A stretch of 64,000 nt of DNA from Lumbricus terrestris (lineage: Eukaryota > Annelida > Clitellata > Crassiclitellata > Lumbricidae), in contig OX457036.1 of assembly GCA_949752735.1 (NCBI GenBank), forward strand, positions 94,893,198-94,957,197, in the 5' to 3' direction. This document shows positions 1 through 10,049 of this stretch, one piece after another. The position numbers were made by a program, and so were the translations under genes. How positions within the stretch are numbered: the stretch's first letter is position 1; every line of letters begins with the position of its first letter. Under the pieces are notes generated by a model. The model did no database searches. It was given only the letters and a program-made list of their open reading frames with translations, and was not told the origin of the DNA.

Positions 1-180
1 GCATCACACGAGTCCCGCTCACCCAACGAGATTGACTTATCAACTGGGGATCTGATCAATATCGCTGCGAACCGTTGGAATGGTTTCTCCGTTGGAACGA
101 ATCTCAGGACAGGAAGGACTGGTCTCTACCCGTCGTACAAGGCAGCTGAACAACTCGATTCGGTTGAGTTTCCGCGATGA
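1..180 (+). CDS. fut8: FUT8-like alpha-1,6-fucosyltransferase, last coding exon (partial)
   Basis: An open frame enters from the window edge and stops at TGA (178-180), giving 59 residues. It reads as the C-terminal SH3 domain of alpha-1,6-fucosyltransferase. Visible blocks are PNEIDLSTGD, NRWNGFSVG and TGRTGLYPSYK, which match the FUT8 SH3 pattern of an acidic RT loop, a central Trp and the GLYPSYK strand. FUT8 is a Golgi type II membrane enzyme that adds core fucose to N-glycans; its SH3 domain follows the catalytic domain and is needed for activity. The protein ends about seven residues after the YPSYK block, slightly shorter than I recall for vertebrate FUT8. The catalytic part lies outside the window. 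The family call rests on motif recognition; a FUT8 paralogue is equally possible. Confidence 0.78.
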   Translation, partial: ASHESRSPNEIDLSTGDLINIAANRWNGFSVGTNLRTGRTGLYPSYKAAEQLDSVEFPR

Positions 181-1554
181 AAAACGCTGTTAGGAAATTT
201 GGGAATTAGATATTTCCGGTGTGGTGGCGAGTTTAGACCAGGCCAGTGTCAAAGTATAGGGGGGCATCGATTGTCATCTGTTGCCCGCATACTACCTGGT
301 TCATAATCTCTTTAACCATTCGCCTTCATGGTCCTCAGCCTATAATTGGTCCTCAGACCAAGGCCGGTTTTAGAAAAATTTGGAGGCCCTGTTCGGTAAC
401 ACTGTGAGGGCCCCAACCTTACAGAAGAATGACAAAATGGCACACAAAACGTGTTATAGCCTGTTCATTCTTCCTTTTTTTTACAGTATTCCAGTCTATG
501 GTGTTAAAGTACTGTATACCTAAGTTTATACGTCTTTTACGGTTCAAGAATATTAGTGTGTGTTGGGCCTCTTATGTATGGGGGACCCTGTTCTGCCGAG
601 CATGTTGTATTTTGTTCCTCACTTATTGGGTCTTCAAAATATCGTTTGCTCAAATACTAGGATTCTAGACCTCTGTTGTCTCGATTTATACGGACATCCA
701 ATTCTGGTTCTTACATTAGGTTTAGGGTGCTAAACTTCAAGTCGACTCAAATCTTAGATCGTTGGCTTAAAGTCAACTCAGACTAAAGGTCCTCACATCA
801 AGCTGACTCAAGCTAAAAGGGCATTTTCTTCAACTGCAGGCTTCTACTTGAATCAAAATGTCTTCAATATTTTTATTAGTCCGAAACAAATAGAAACAAT
901 AACAACGTAGGCTATACGGAGTGCATAACAAGATAAACCAATGTCAGTAGTAAAACTGTAAAACCGATGCAATCTAATAAATAGTCTTAAAAATCGAACA
1001 TAGGGCTTAAGTGTCTATGATTCTGAACTGACAGCATAAAACTTTAAGCATTACTAAATTGGAATTAAAACTAGTAGGTCTAGTATCAAAGCATTGGCTA
1101 AGACTAGCAGTGTCACAATTCTTATCTAGAGTCTAGACTCCTTTTCACGTAGGCTATAACCAAACTTTCTGGCTATTCGCTTTCCTAATTTCTTATGCAT
1201 ACCAACACAGTGGTGATCTAAGACGCTCAACAGGCTCACCACACATTGCTTTTCGTTTTCTGGTCGCTCACTCACCTCTTCTTTGCCAGTTTGTTTTAAA
1301 AATTGACACATCGCACATTGATTACAATTCATAGTAGGCCTACGAGCGAATGATCACAAGCTTTTATAGAAGTCGAATTCAACTGTTTTGGCAGCCAAGC
1401 AAGGCGCACATAACGTCCTCATTTTACCCGCACCATCTGGTGAATGAAATGCTGAGTAAAGCTGCTCTTCTGCTCTTTGTCTCAGAGTGCAGTCAATACC
1501 CTAAAACACCTCCCACGACTCTCTTATTCACCTACTCGCACATACGCACACACG

Positions 1555-1588
<34 letters not shown>

Positions 1589-2642
1589 CACAAACACACA
1601 CTCATGTTCGCCGGTCAGTGTTTAACCTTGTCCCACTGCCTGGAGTATGGAAATCCAGACTCCCTTCCCCGAGACGTCTAGATCAAACACTGTTCACCGG
1701 TTGACAATTTAACTTACCCGCTTTCTTGCTTTTCACAGTTGTATAAAATAAACGTTCACTGCACGGATAGCCTACGCGAATCAGTGTGTGACAAAGGACT
1801 TGTCGAAAGTTATCGCTCTTAAATGGTTGATCGATACCGTACAACAACCGCTGGCCTACATACATAGGCCTTTCTCTGCGCGTAGGCCGTCGAATCGATC
1901 TATCGAACTAACGACCTGCTTTGTTGGAGAAACTGCTACGTACGGTGTTCTTATTACATATGTAACAGTCCAGGATGTCTTTACTAGTAAGAAATCTTTT
2001 AGTCACCGAATCTAGGTAGGTCCTATGAGCAGATGTCTTAGAGGTGCGCTGTAGGCCTACAAGAGGTTGCGTGGACGAATGAGAAAATGATTTGATCTTA
2101 CCTGGAAAATACGTCTAAATGGTAAAGGTGGCAGGTTCAGAATTTGGATGATTTCAAAAAAGAACAACGTTGGCAGGTCAGTTCATTATATAAGCATCTC
2201 TGTAGGACGTGTTGGTCACAGTACATGTAGGTGGTATACAGTACGAGACTTGTAGACTATTATCCACGTGTAGTTGGGTGTGCACGGATGACGTGGCTAT
2301 GGGGCTCTGAGAAATACTGCATGGGGATGATGGAGTTGAAACCATGCAGTATCTGGCAATTCTTACCATGATATGAAATAATATTATGGAACTAAATAAA
2401 GTTACAACTCTACAAATATTGTGAAATATTGTTTCAAGCGTCATCAATTAAATTAACATAGGCCTACAACATATAGGTCTATCTATGCCTATATTATGCA
2501 TTATAACAGTCAAATGAATAGTGTGACATTATAACATGTACGTATAAGTATAGGCCACATACGCTAAATCCTAATGGTCTGATTGGGCGCATTCCGATAT
2601 GATTCTTTCTCAGCTTATAGCCTATGCTGGAAATACAACTAG
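181..2642. other. Intergenic DNA downstream of the FUT8-like gene
   Basis: No convincing coding sequence is visible. The stretch probably begins with the 3' UTR of the FUT8-like gene; an AATAAA lies near 976. It holds a CA microsatellite and several TAGGCCTA-type octamers (near 1335, 2053, 2457). Short open frames here lack codon structure or motifs. Confidence 0.5.
1546..1602. repeat. (CA)n microsatellite
   Basis: Interrupted CA repeat with occasional CG and AA variants. It produces artificial His-Thr frames. Confidence 0.95.
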
Positions 2643-2647
2643 GCAGG
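2643..2647. repeat. Target-site duplication (left), element 1
   Basis: GCAGG lies directly before the 5' LTR and is repeated directly after the 3' LTR at 10045-10049. A 5-bp duplication is typical of Ty3/gypsy integration. Confidence 0.9.
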
Positions 2648-3219
2648 TGTGAGCTAATTTTGTATAGTCTATGTGGTCAGTTGATGTTTAGGCGTACGAA
2701 TAGACCAGCTCAAGGTCAGCGTCTAGACAGTTAGGCCTGCAGGTGACAGACTGGCGGGAAAGTTGGCGCGGCTCGGCCGACCGTCGCCGGAGAGCGAGAG
2801 AGAGAGAGAGAGGCAGACAGACAGACGGACAGATAGACGGAGAGAGGCAGATAGAAGGACAGAGCGGCAAGGGGAAGAGTGTACGCCCAGACAGTGATAG
2901 AAGTTGTAGAAGAAGGAGTTGGTAAGAGAGAGTAGAAGACGTTTTAGAGAACAGTGGAGTTAGATAATAATAGTTGCGTTGCTGTCGTAGAATTCAAGCG
3001 TTTGTCGTCGTTGATCCATTGTTGTGTTATTTGCGTTGTTATGAACGAAGAAGAAAATACAAGAAAGAGAGCTTTGTTGTAATTGAACAAGTTAAGAACT
3101 TTAGAAACTTATACACTAGCTTTAGATACCGAAATACAGTGACTAGGTTAGGCCTAGGCTGCGCTACTGAACACAAGGAAAAACTGGAGAAAACTTTGAA
3201 GGTCAATTGAAGGTTGACA
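2648..3219 (+). repeat. 5' LTR of element 1
   Basis: Starts TGTGAGCTAATT and ends GGTTGACA. The same sequence recurs at a constant offset of 6825 at 9473-10044, with no difference seen by eye. It contains a GA-rich tract (about 2793-2850) and a GC-rich patch before it. Short frames that repeat in both LTRs are by-products of this identity. Confidence 0.95.
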
Positions 3220-3222
3220 TTT

Positions 3223-3240
3223 TGGTGGCAGCGGTGGGAT
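3223..3240 (+). other. Primer-binding site, tRNA-Leu type (element 1)
   Basis: TGGTGGCAGCGGTGGGAT lies 3 bp inside the 5' LTR. Its reverse complement ends in CCA and matches, from memory, the acceptor end of animal tRNA-Leu(AAG/TAG). It should prime minus-strand DNA synthesis. The same 18 bases occur in element 2. Confidence 0.85.
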
Positions 3241-3281
3241 ACTGAATTCAAGCAAAGGACGTTGGGATAGCGAACTCATTT

Positions 3282-3407
3282 GGAGGAATATTTTCAATCG
3301 GAGGAATATTTTCAATTGGAGGAATATTTTCATTTGGAGGAATATTTTCAATTGGAGGAATATTTTCAATCGGAGGAATATTTTCAGTTGGAGGAATATT
3401 TTCAGTG
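3282..3407 (+). repeat. Seven-copy 18-bp tandem repeat in the element 1 leader
   Basis: The unit GGAGGAATATTTTCAATT occurs seven times in register (starts 3282, 3300 ... 3390), differing mainly in the last few bases. It lies between the primer-binding site and the gag start. In the + frame it would encode repeated EEYFQ. A possible role in packaging, translation or transcription is only an inference. Confidence 0.95.
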
Positions 3408-3689
3408 GATTTTGCTTACGAAGCGTTTTCGACGCCAAGTTACGGACGGTGAATATCGAATCAATCTGAGGAGCCGACCACACGGGAGAAGGAAACCGAG
3501 CATTCGAAACAACTGGTGAGAAGATACAACGGGCATACGAATAACATTACGACAACGCAACGCCAGAGAGAGGTATACAAAACTTGCTTGTCTACCCAAG
3601 GAGCCATAAGAATTAAAGTCAGCCAATCACAGATATTCATAGCCACTCCCTCGATTTCTTCACGGTAATCACTGAAGTAAAGAAGTAAG

Positions 3690-6600
3690 ATGGAGAAACT
3701 TACAGAACAAAAGCAAGCCAGTATAAAGAAGATGTCTTCTGATCGATTAATAAAGTTATTAATTGAAGAGGGTCTAGACGTAGAAGAAGTCGAAGAGATG
3801 TCTAGAGAAAATTTGATGGGAGCATTAGCAGAGGTTTGGCTTAAAAAGGAAGCTGAAGAGAAAGGTGCTGTGGGTGGTGTTGAGGAGAAACCAATTGAAA
3901 AGCCTCAGCCACCGATGTCTATGGAGGCGTTGATGCAATTTATGATGATGAGGGAGGAGCAACGCAGACAAGAAGAGAAAGCGAAAGAGGAGCAACGCAG
4001 ACAAGAAGAAAAAGAACGGAAACAAGAAGAGGAAAAACGGAGACAGGAGGAGAAAGAGAAAGAGGAGCAGCGGAGACGAGAGGAGAAAGAACAAAAACAA
4101 GAAGAGAAAGAGGAGCAACGTAGACGAGAAGATAAAGAGGAGAAACGTAGACAAGAAGATAAAGAGAAAGAGGAGAAACGTAGACAAGAAGATAAAGAGA
4201 AAGAGGAGAAACGGAGACAGGAGGAGAAAGAACGGATACAAGAGCAGATTGAACGAACAGAAAAGCTTCGACTGGAGGAAAAAGCAAGAGCAGAACAAGC
4301 AGAAAGGATGAGACAACAAGAGATTGAGATGCAGAAGCAGCAGTTCCAGCTTCAGCTAGAACAACTGAAAAAAGATCGTGACGAAGCAGAACGAAGAAGA
4401 ATGGAATTGATGATAGAATACGAGAGAGCAAGGAAAAGTGATGAAGAAATACGAAAACAACAGATGGAAGAGCAAAAGATTCGTGAGGAAGACAAAGAAG
4501 CCATGCGTTTGGCAGAATTACAAAGAGCCGAAGAGATTCGACAGGAAGAATTGAAAATGGAGAAAGAAAATTTGGAAAAAGCGGAAAGAGAAAGGGAAGA
4601 ACAATTAGAATTAGAACAAAAGAAACTCGCTCTTAAGGAAGCTCAGCTCCGAGAAATGGCTATAGAAAAGGAGGAACGCAGAAGACAGTTAGAATTGTTG
4701 CAGCAAAAGATAGAACAAGAAGAACTGCGTAGGGTAGAAGATCAAAATAGACTGAGGGAACGAAATGAAGACGAAAGAAGAAGCCGTGAGGAGTCAGAAC
4801 GAAACAGGATCAGAGAAAGTGAGACAATGGTGTCCAAGATTAAAAGGATAGGTGATGCAATGAAACACGTATTACCTAAGATGCCATATGATATGATGGA
4901 GGTGCCATTATATTTTGAGACAGTTGAGAATGCATTCAACAGTTTTACGGTGGAAAAGCAGTTTTGGGTCAAATTGCTGTTGCCACTAATGACGCCAAGA
5001 GCGAGAACGGTGTTGAACCGATTGTCTTTCGATGATCTAGACGATTACGACAGAGTGAAAGAACATTTACTGAAAGAATTCAAATTGACAGCGAGAGAAT
5101 ATCGATCACGATTTGGAGATGCGAGGAAAACGGCAGAAGAAACATACACGATGTTTACAGCAAGATTGAAGAATCTGTTAAACTACTATGTCAGAAGTAG
5201 GCGAGTGGGCAAAAGCTACGAGAAGTTATTTGATCTATTGGTGGCGGATAAATTGAAAGAATGTCTACCAGCGGGTCCACTACAGTTCGTACTAGCAAAA
5301 GAGGGTACTGAATGCTTTGAAGCTAGTAATGTTGCAGAACTCGCAGACGTACACGTGAACAATCGAATTGGTCTAATGTTTCAAGACAAACCGAAATATG
5401 AAGCATGGGGAAATAGTTCGAAGCAACCCAGGTGGAATAGTAATAACAAAGAAACAGGAAACCAAGCCAGAAATAACGAAGCAAGGAATGATGGTGCTCC
5501 TGGAAGACAGTTTGGTCAAGATAGAAGAGAAGCAACGGGTGACAGACAAATGTACAGTCGAATTCCAGTGATGGGACGCCAAAGAGAAAACAATACAGCG
5601 TACAATTACAGGCGGGAGAGCACTGAACAGAGAGGGATTGTTAAGAAACGTTGCCATAATTGTCAGTCAGACCGACATCTGATAAAAGATTGCAAAGTAC
5701 CACCAAGAATGACGAATCTGAGAAATAGATTTACTCGAAGTGCAGAAAATCTCAGAGTAAATCAGATACAAGTAATGAATGCACCGAATCAGTCTGAAGA
5801 ACAAGACAACCGCGAAACGGAAGTGAAGTCAGTGATGAAGTGCACGCCTCAATTTGCTATACAGAGAGAAATAGTAAATTCTGCTCCAATTAAAGATACT
5901 GGTCGAGAAACAGAAAGCAAAGATGAGTATCAACGTACGAAGAAGTCTTTACTACAGCATGTCAATGTAGAGATACGTGGAAATGATGACAGTTGTCATC
6001 CCGTGCAAGTCAGAGCGCTGATTGACTCTGGTACTGAGATTCCAGTAATCAATGAGGAATTGTTGAAAGGAGCGACCGTGGAAGAAATTGGCAGAGTACA
6101 TTTGCAATGTGTGGCTGGAGAACCCATTCCAGCTAAGTTGGTGAAAATCGAAGTGCGGATGAGTTGTCATAACGAAGGAGGAGATTTGAAAGACAAGGGA
6201 GTAAATATCGCGCCATATTTAACCTTGGTGTGTGCCAGCATTCCGGCAGTCTTGTGCAAAGATAACAAAGAAAAGTTCTTGCTGCATCCAGAGATAATCG
6301 CAGAACTGAAAGAGGTTCCACCAGTGAATGTATTACAAGGAGAATTGCAAGCGAATGTGACTACAAGAGCACAGAGTCGGAGAAGAGAAGTGGAAGAAGG
6401 AGAAGAGGAAAAGTCAAATGAAAGTGAGGACACAGAAAGCGATGATGAACAAAGCGTTCAAGAAGAAGAAAAAGGAATAACATCCGGAAACAATGAAATT
6501 GAAGAAGAGATGGTTGCATGTGAACGTGATAATGATGATGATTCTGAGAGTGATGGTGAAATAGACACGAGTATGAGGGATTTGTTTGCCGAGAATACGA

Positions 6601-9359
6601 GTGATGAAAGACAATTAGCAGACGCAAAGAAATTTGAAGAGCAGCAGAGAAATGACGAGTCACTGAGTTCGTGGTGGAAGATAGCTGAAGACAAAGGATC
6701 AGAGTTTAGTGTGGTGAATGGGTTGATGTATAAGAAGCATCAAATGTTGGACCAGTTGGTGTATCAGTTGGTGTTGCCGAAGGAAAGAAGAATTCAGGTG
6801 ATGGAATTGGCACATGAGTCAGTATTTGGCGGACACTTGGGAGAAGAGAAGACAAGGGAACGTATCAAGTTGTCCTTTGTGTGGCCAAGAATGCGTAGAG
6901 ATGTGGTGAAGTTCTGCAAGTCCTGTGAGAAGTGTCAGTTGAAAGCACGAAGTTTGGTGATGGATCGAGTGCCGATTACACCAATACCAAGAGAGGATGT
7001 ACCGTTCAGAAGAATGACCATGGACGTCGTAGGACCAATCGAACCGACTTCAGCAGCAGGGCATAAGTATTGTTTGTGCATCGTGGACTCATGTACAAGA
7101 TGGCCGACAATATTCTTGATGAAGTCATTGACCGCTAAGGCTGTATGCGAAGCTTTGATGAAGCTGTTCATGGATGTGGGAGTTCCGTCAGTGATAACGA
7201 GCGATAGAGGGACGAATTTCACAGCCAGTCTAACAAGAGAATTTCTGAAACTGATGGGATGTTGTCCTCGATTCGATTCGCCAGGACATCCAGAAGCGGC
7301 AGGATTGGTGGAGAGATGGAATCAAACGTTCAAGAAAATGATTCATCATGTCGTTGTGGAAAATCCGAGACAGTGGCATAAAATTATTCCATTTACAGTC
7401 TGGGCATTGAGAGAAGTGCCTAATGCAACTACAGGAGTGGCACCGTATTTGCTGGTCTATGGAAAGTTGCCGAGAGGGCCACTCACCATCCTTAAAGAAA
7501 GCTGGACCAAAGAAATAAATCTACCACCGAACATTGGAGTGCAACCGGCAAAGTACCTGAAGAATTTAAGAGCAGACATGGAAAAGGCCTTGACATTCGC
7601 CGAGAGCTGTGCTGAAGAAAAGCAAAAACAGTACGCCAGTCAATACAACAAAAGAGCAAAAGATAAAGAATTTGAGTCAGGAGAGAACGTCATCGTGCTG
7701 TATCCAACGTCAACCAATAAATTGATCTCCCGATGGCATGGTCCATGCACGGTCCTGCAAAGAAGATCCAAATATTCGTATCTGGTGGACATGAACGAAA
7801 ACGGTCGACGGATTATTCATGCTAACAAGATGAGGAAGTTTATTACGAGAACATTGTCTTGTGGTCTGATCGTGGAAGAGGATGACGAATTTGGATCAGT
7901 GGTAGAAATACCGCTGAAGGAAGACTATTCAGAGACAAAACAGAAGTCACTTCAATTGGATTACGAACAAATTGGACATCTGACCAGCGAACAGCAGAAA
8001 CAATTACTTGATGTACTGAATCGATATGCAGACAGATTTTCAGACCAACCTGGACTATGTACATTAGTAGAACACGAAGTGGTGCTGAGACCAGACTTTC
8101 GAGAAAAAGAATTCGTGGCATATCGAATACCATTAATATACCGAGCAGAAGTGGAAAAACAAATACAAGAGATGCTGAAAGAAAACATCATTCAACCATC
8201 GTCAAGCAGAATGGCAAGTCCACTTGTCATTGTCAAAAAGAAGAATGGATCCTTGAGATTGGCTTGTGACTACAGATACATTAACTCTTTTACTGAAAAC
8301 TGCCGATATCCTATGCCAATCGTCAACGATGTCTTGAGCAAAGTTGGAAAATCCAAGTTCATTTCTGTTATGGACTGTCGCAGTGCATATTGGACTTGTC
8401 CTGTGAAAAAGAGTGACCAATGGAAGACTGCGTTTGTTACACATAATGGACTGTATGAATTTACGCGTGTTCCGTTTGGAATGATTAACTCTGGACGGAC
8501 TTTTGTAAAAGCGATAAATATGATCTTGCAACCGATTCATGATTTTACTGAACCGTATGTTGATGACATTGCAGTGCATTCTAATGATTGGGACATTCAT
8601 TTAAGACATTTGGAATTATTTTTGAAACAAATAAGACTGCATAATGTAACATTGAACTTGAAGAAATGTGTGTTTGGTAAGAGTGAGGTGAAGTTCATCG
8701 GTCACCTCATAGGATCAGGGAAGAAGATGATGAATCCAGACAGGATTGACAGTTTAATTAATTTGAAGAAACCTGAAACCAGGAAGGAAGTGAAGCAAGT
8801 CTTAGGATTTTTTGGGTTTTACAGACAGTTTATTTGTAATTTTGCTGAAATTGCTAAACCATTGACAGACTTGACCAGCAAGAAAGTACCTGATAACATT
8901 GTTTGGACTGATGCACATCAGAAATCTTTTGATTCCCTTAAACAGATTGTCTTATCAAATGTGATTCTTTATATGTTTGAGGTTGGGAAACCATTTAATT
9001 TGTACTGTGATAGCAGTGATTTTGCTGTGGGAGCTGTACTATCTCAGGTGGACGAGGAAGGGATTGAACGTCCTGTTTCATTTATCAGTCAGAAGCTGAC
9101 AGATACTCAGAGGAGGTGGGCGACGATTGAGAAGGAAGCCTATGCAATCATATGGGCTTTAAACAAGTTGAAAGAAATTCTTATTGGTTCTAAAATCAAT
9201 GTGTTTACAGACCATAATCCTTTAGTTTATTTGACTGAATCAATGTCGAAATCTGCTAAATTAGTCAGATGGTCTTTATCATTGCAAAATTTTGACATTC
9301 TGTTGAACTATAAGAAAGGTAAATTGAATGTAGTAGCTGATTGTCTGTCTAGATTGTAG
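3690..9359 (+). CDS. gag-pol: Gag-Pol polyprotein, Gmr1-like (PR-IN-RT-RH order)
   Basis: One 1889-residue frame with no frameshift between gag and pol. Residues 1-60 are an N-terminal head; about 75-370 are a very long Glu/Lys/Arg/Gln coiled coil; about 390-560 resemble a retroelement capsid; a CCHC zinc knuckle CHNCQSDRHLIKDC lies at 655-668. The protease has D779-S-G. An acidic spacer follows (about 890-975). Integrase has a zinc domain from H1042 (HESVFGGH, then CKSCEKC), then D1112, D1172 and E1208, a D-D-35-E core, and a GPY/F-like module (HGPCTVLQ, about 1350). The RT carries YVDD at 1623-1626. RNase H has D1774 (YCDSSD) and FTDHNP near 1840, and the frame ends ADCLSRL. All catalytic residues I can check are present, so the copy looks competent. 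The start ATG follows the leader by 470 bp. Confidence 0.95.
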   Translation: MEKLTEQKQASIKKMSSDRLIKLLIEEGLDVEEVEEMSRENLMGALAEVWLKKEAEEKGAVGGVEEKPIEKPQPPMSMEALMQFMMMREEQRRQEEKAKEEQRRQEEKERKQEEEKRRQEEKEKEEQRRREEKEQKQEEKEEQRRREDKEEKRRQEDKEKEEKRRQEDKEKEEKRRQEEKERIQEQIERTEKLRLEEKARAEQAERMRQQEIEMQKQQFQLQLEQLKKDRDEAERRRMELMIEYERARKSDEEIRKQQMEEQKIREEDKEAMRLAELQRAEEIRQEELKMEKENLEKAEREREEQLELEQKKLALKEAQLREMAIEKEERRRQLELLQQKIEQEELRRVEDQNRLRERNEDERRSREESERNRIRESETMVSKIKRIGDAMKHVLPKMPYDMMEVPLYFETVENAFNSFTVEKQFWVKLLLPLMTPRARTVLNRLSFDDLDDYDRVKEHLLKEFKLTAREYRSRFGDARKTAEETYTMFTARLKNLLNYYVRSRRVGKSYEKLFDLLVADKLKECLPAGPLQFVLAKEGTECFEASNVAELADVHVNNRIGLMFQDKPKYEAWGNSSKQPRWNSNNKETGNQARNNEARNDGAPGRQFGQDRREATGDRQMYSRIPVMGRQRENNTAYNYRRESTEQRGIVKKRCHNCQSDRHLIKDCKVPPRMTNLRNRFTRSAENLRVNQIQVMNAPNQSEEQDNRETEVKSVMKCTPQFAIQREIVNSAPIKDTGRETESKDEYQRTKKSLLQHVNVEIRGNDDSCHPVQVRALIDSGTEIPVINEELLKGATVEEIGRVHLQCVAGEPIPAKLVKIEVRMSCHNEGGDLKDKGVNIAPYLTLVCASIPAVLCKDNKEKFLLHPEIIAELKEVPPVNVLQGELQANVTTRAQSRRREVEEGEEEKSNESEDTESDDEQSVQEEEKGITSGNNEIEEEMVACERDNDDDSESDGEIDTSMRDLFAENTSDERQLADAKKFEEQQRNDESLSSWWKIAEDKGSEFSVVNGLMYKKHQMLDQLVYQLVLPKERRIQVMELAHESVFGGHLGEEKTRERIKLSFVWPRMRRDVVKFCKSCEKCQLKARSLVMDRVPITPIPREDVPFRRMTMDVVGPIEPTSAAGHKYCLCIVDSCTRWPTIFLMKSLTAKAVCEALMKLFMDVGVPSVITSDRGTNFTASLTREFLKLMGCCPRFDSPGHPEAAGLVERWNQTFKKMIHHVVVENPRQWHKIIPFTVWALREVPNATTGVAPYLLVYGKLPRGPLTILKESWTKEINLPPNIGVQPAKYLKNLRADMEKALTFAESCAEEKQKQYASQYNKRAKDKEFESGENVIVLYPTSTNKLISRWHGPCTVLQRRSKYSYLVDMNENGRRIIHANKMRKFITRTLSCGLIVEEDDEFGSVVEIPLKEDYSETKQKSLQLDYEQIGHLTSEQQKQLLDVLNRYADRFSDQPGLCTLVEHEVVLRPDFREKEFVAYRIPLIYRAEVEKQIQEMLKENIIQPSSSRMASPLVIVKKKNGSLRLACDYRYINSFTENCRYPMPIVNDVLSKVGKSKFISVMDCRSAYWTCPVKKSDQWKTAFVTHNGLYEFTRVPFGMINSGRTFVKAINMILQPIHDFTEPYVDDIAVHSNDWDIHLRHLELFLKQIRLHNVTLNLKKCVFGKSEVKFIGHLIGSGKKMMNPDRIDSLINLKKPETRKEVKQVLGFFGFYRQFICNFAEIAKPLTDLTSKKVPDNIVWTDAHQKSFDSLKQIVLSNVILYMFEVGKPFNLYCDSSDFAVGAVLSQVDEEGIERPVSFISQKLTDTQRRWATIEKEAYAIIWALNKLKEILIGSKINVFTDHNPLVYLTESMSKSAKLVRWSLSLQNFDILLNYKKGKLNVVADCLSRL

Positions 9360-9452
9360 TGTAAGATATTTTATGATGTATTATGTTATGGACTATTTGC
9401 ATTGTTTAGTTAAGGTACGTTCGCTAATTTTTATAGATAATTAGCTCTCTTT

Positions 9453-9472
9453 AAAAGAAAGGAGGGAGGTAA
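9453..9472 (+). other. Polypurine tract (element 1)
   Basis: AAAAGAAAGGAGGGAGGTAA directly precedes the TG of the 3' LTR, the usual place for plus-strand priming. Confidence 0.9.
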
Positions 9473-10044
9473 TGTGAGCTAATTTTGTATAGTCTATGTG
9501 GTCAGTTGATGTTTAGGCGTACGAATAGACCAGCTCAAGGTCAGCGTCTAGACAGTTAGGCCTGCAGGTGACAGACTGGCGGGAAAGTTGGCGCGGCTCG
9601 GCCGACCGTCGCCGGAGAGCGAGAGAGAGAGAGAGAGGCAGACAGACAGACGGACAGATAGACGGAGAGAGGCAGATAGAAGGACAGAGCGGCAAGGGGA
9701 AGAGTGTACGCCCAGACAGTGATAGAAGTTGTAGAAGAAGGAGTTGGTAAGAGAGAGTAGAAGACGTTTTAGAGAACAGTGGAGTTAGATAATAATAGTT
9801 GCGTTGCTGTCGTAGAATTCAAGCGTTTGTCGTCGTTGATCCATTGTTGTGTTATTTGCGTTGTTATGAACGAAGAAGAAAATACAAGAAAGAGAGCTTT
9901 GTTGTAATTGAACAAGTTAAGAACTTTAGAAACTTATACACTAGCTTTAGATACCGAAATACAGTGACTAGGTTAGGCCTAGGCTGCGCTACTGAACACA
10001 AGGAAAAACTGGAGAAAACTTTGAAGGTCAATTGAAGGTTGACA
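9473..10044 (+). repeat. 3' LTR of element 1
   Basis: 572 bp, identical by eye to 2648-3219, and followed by the GCAGG target duplication at 10045-10049. Confidence 0.95.
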
Positions 10045-10049
10045 GCAGG
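10045..10049. repeat. Target-site duplication (right), element 1
   Basis: GCAGG, matching 2643-2647. Confidence 0.9.

Larger units (their letters stand above)
2648..10044 (+). mobile_element. Complete Gmr1-like Ty3/gypsy LTR retrotransposon (element 1)
   Basis: A 7.4-kb element with all structural parts: two 572-bp LTRs in TG...CA form, a 5-bp target duplication (GCAGG), a tRNA primer-binding site next to the 5' LTR, a polypurine tract next to the 3' LTR, and one uninterrupted gag-pol frame. The pol order is protease, integrase, reverse transcriptase, RNase H. Ty3/gypsy elements normally place integrase last. The order here is that of Ty1/copia and of the Gmr1-like group described from deuterostomes. 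The RT and integrase motifs are Ty3/gypsy-like, so this is a Gmr1-like element rather than copia. I see no envelope-like frame. The LTRs look identical by eye, so the insertion is young and possibly active. Confidence 0.95.

Noticed and set aside
2743..2925. Identical short frames in both LTRs of element 1
   Set aside because: Repetition reflects LTR identity. Composition follows GA-rich sequence and no protein family is recognised.
3825..4431. Minus-strand frames opposite the Gag coiled coil
   Set aside because: The Leu/Phe/Ser pattern is the mirror of GAA/AGA codons in the real plus-strand gene.
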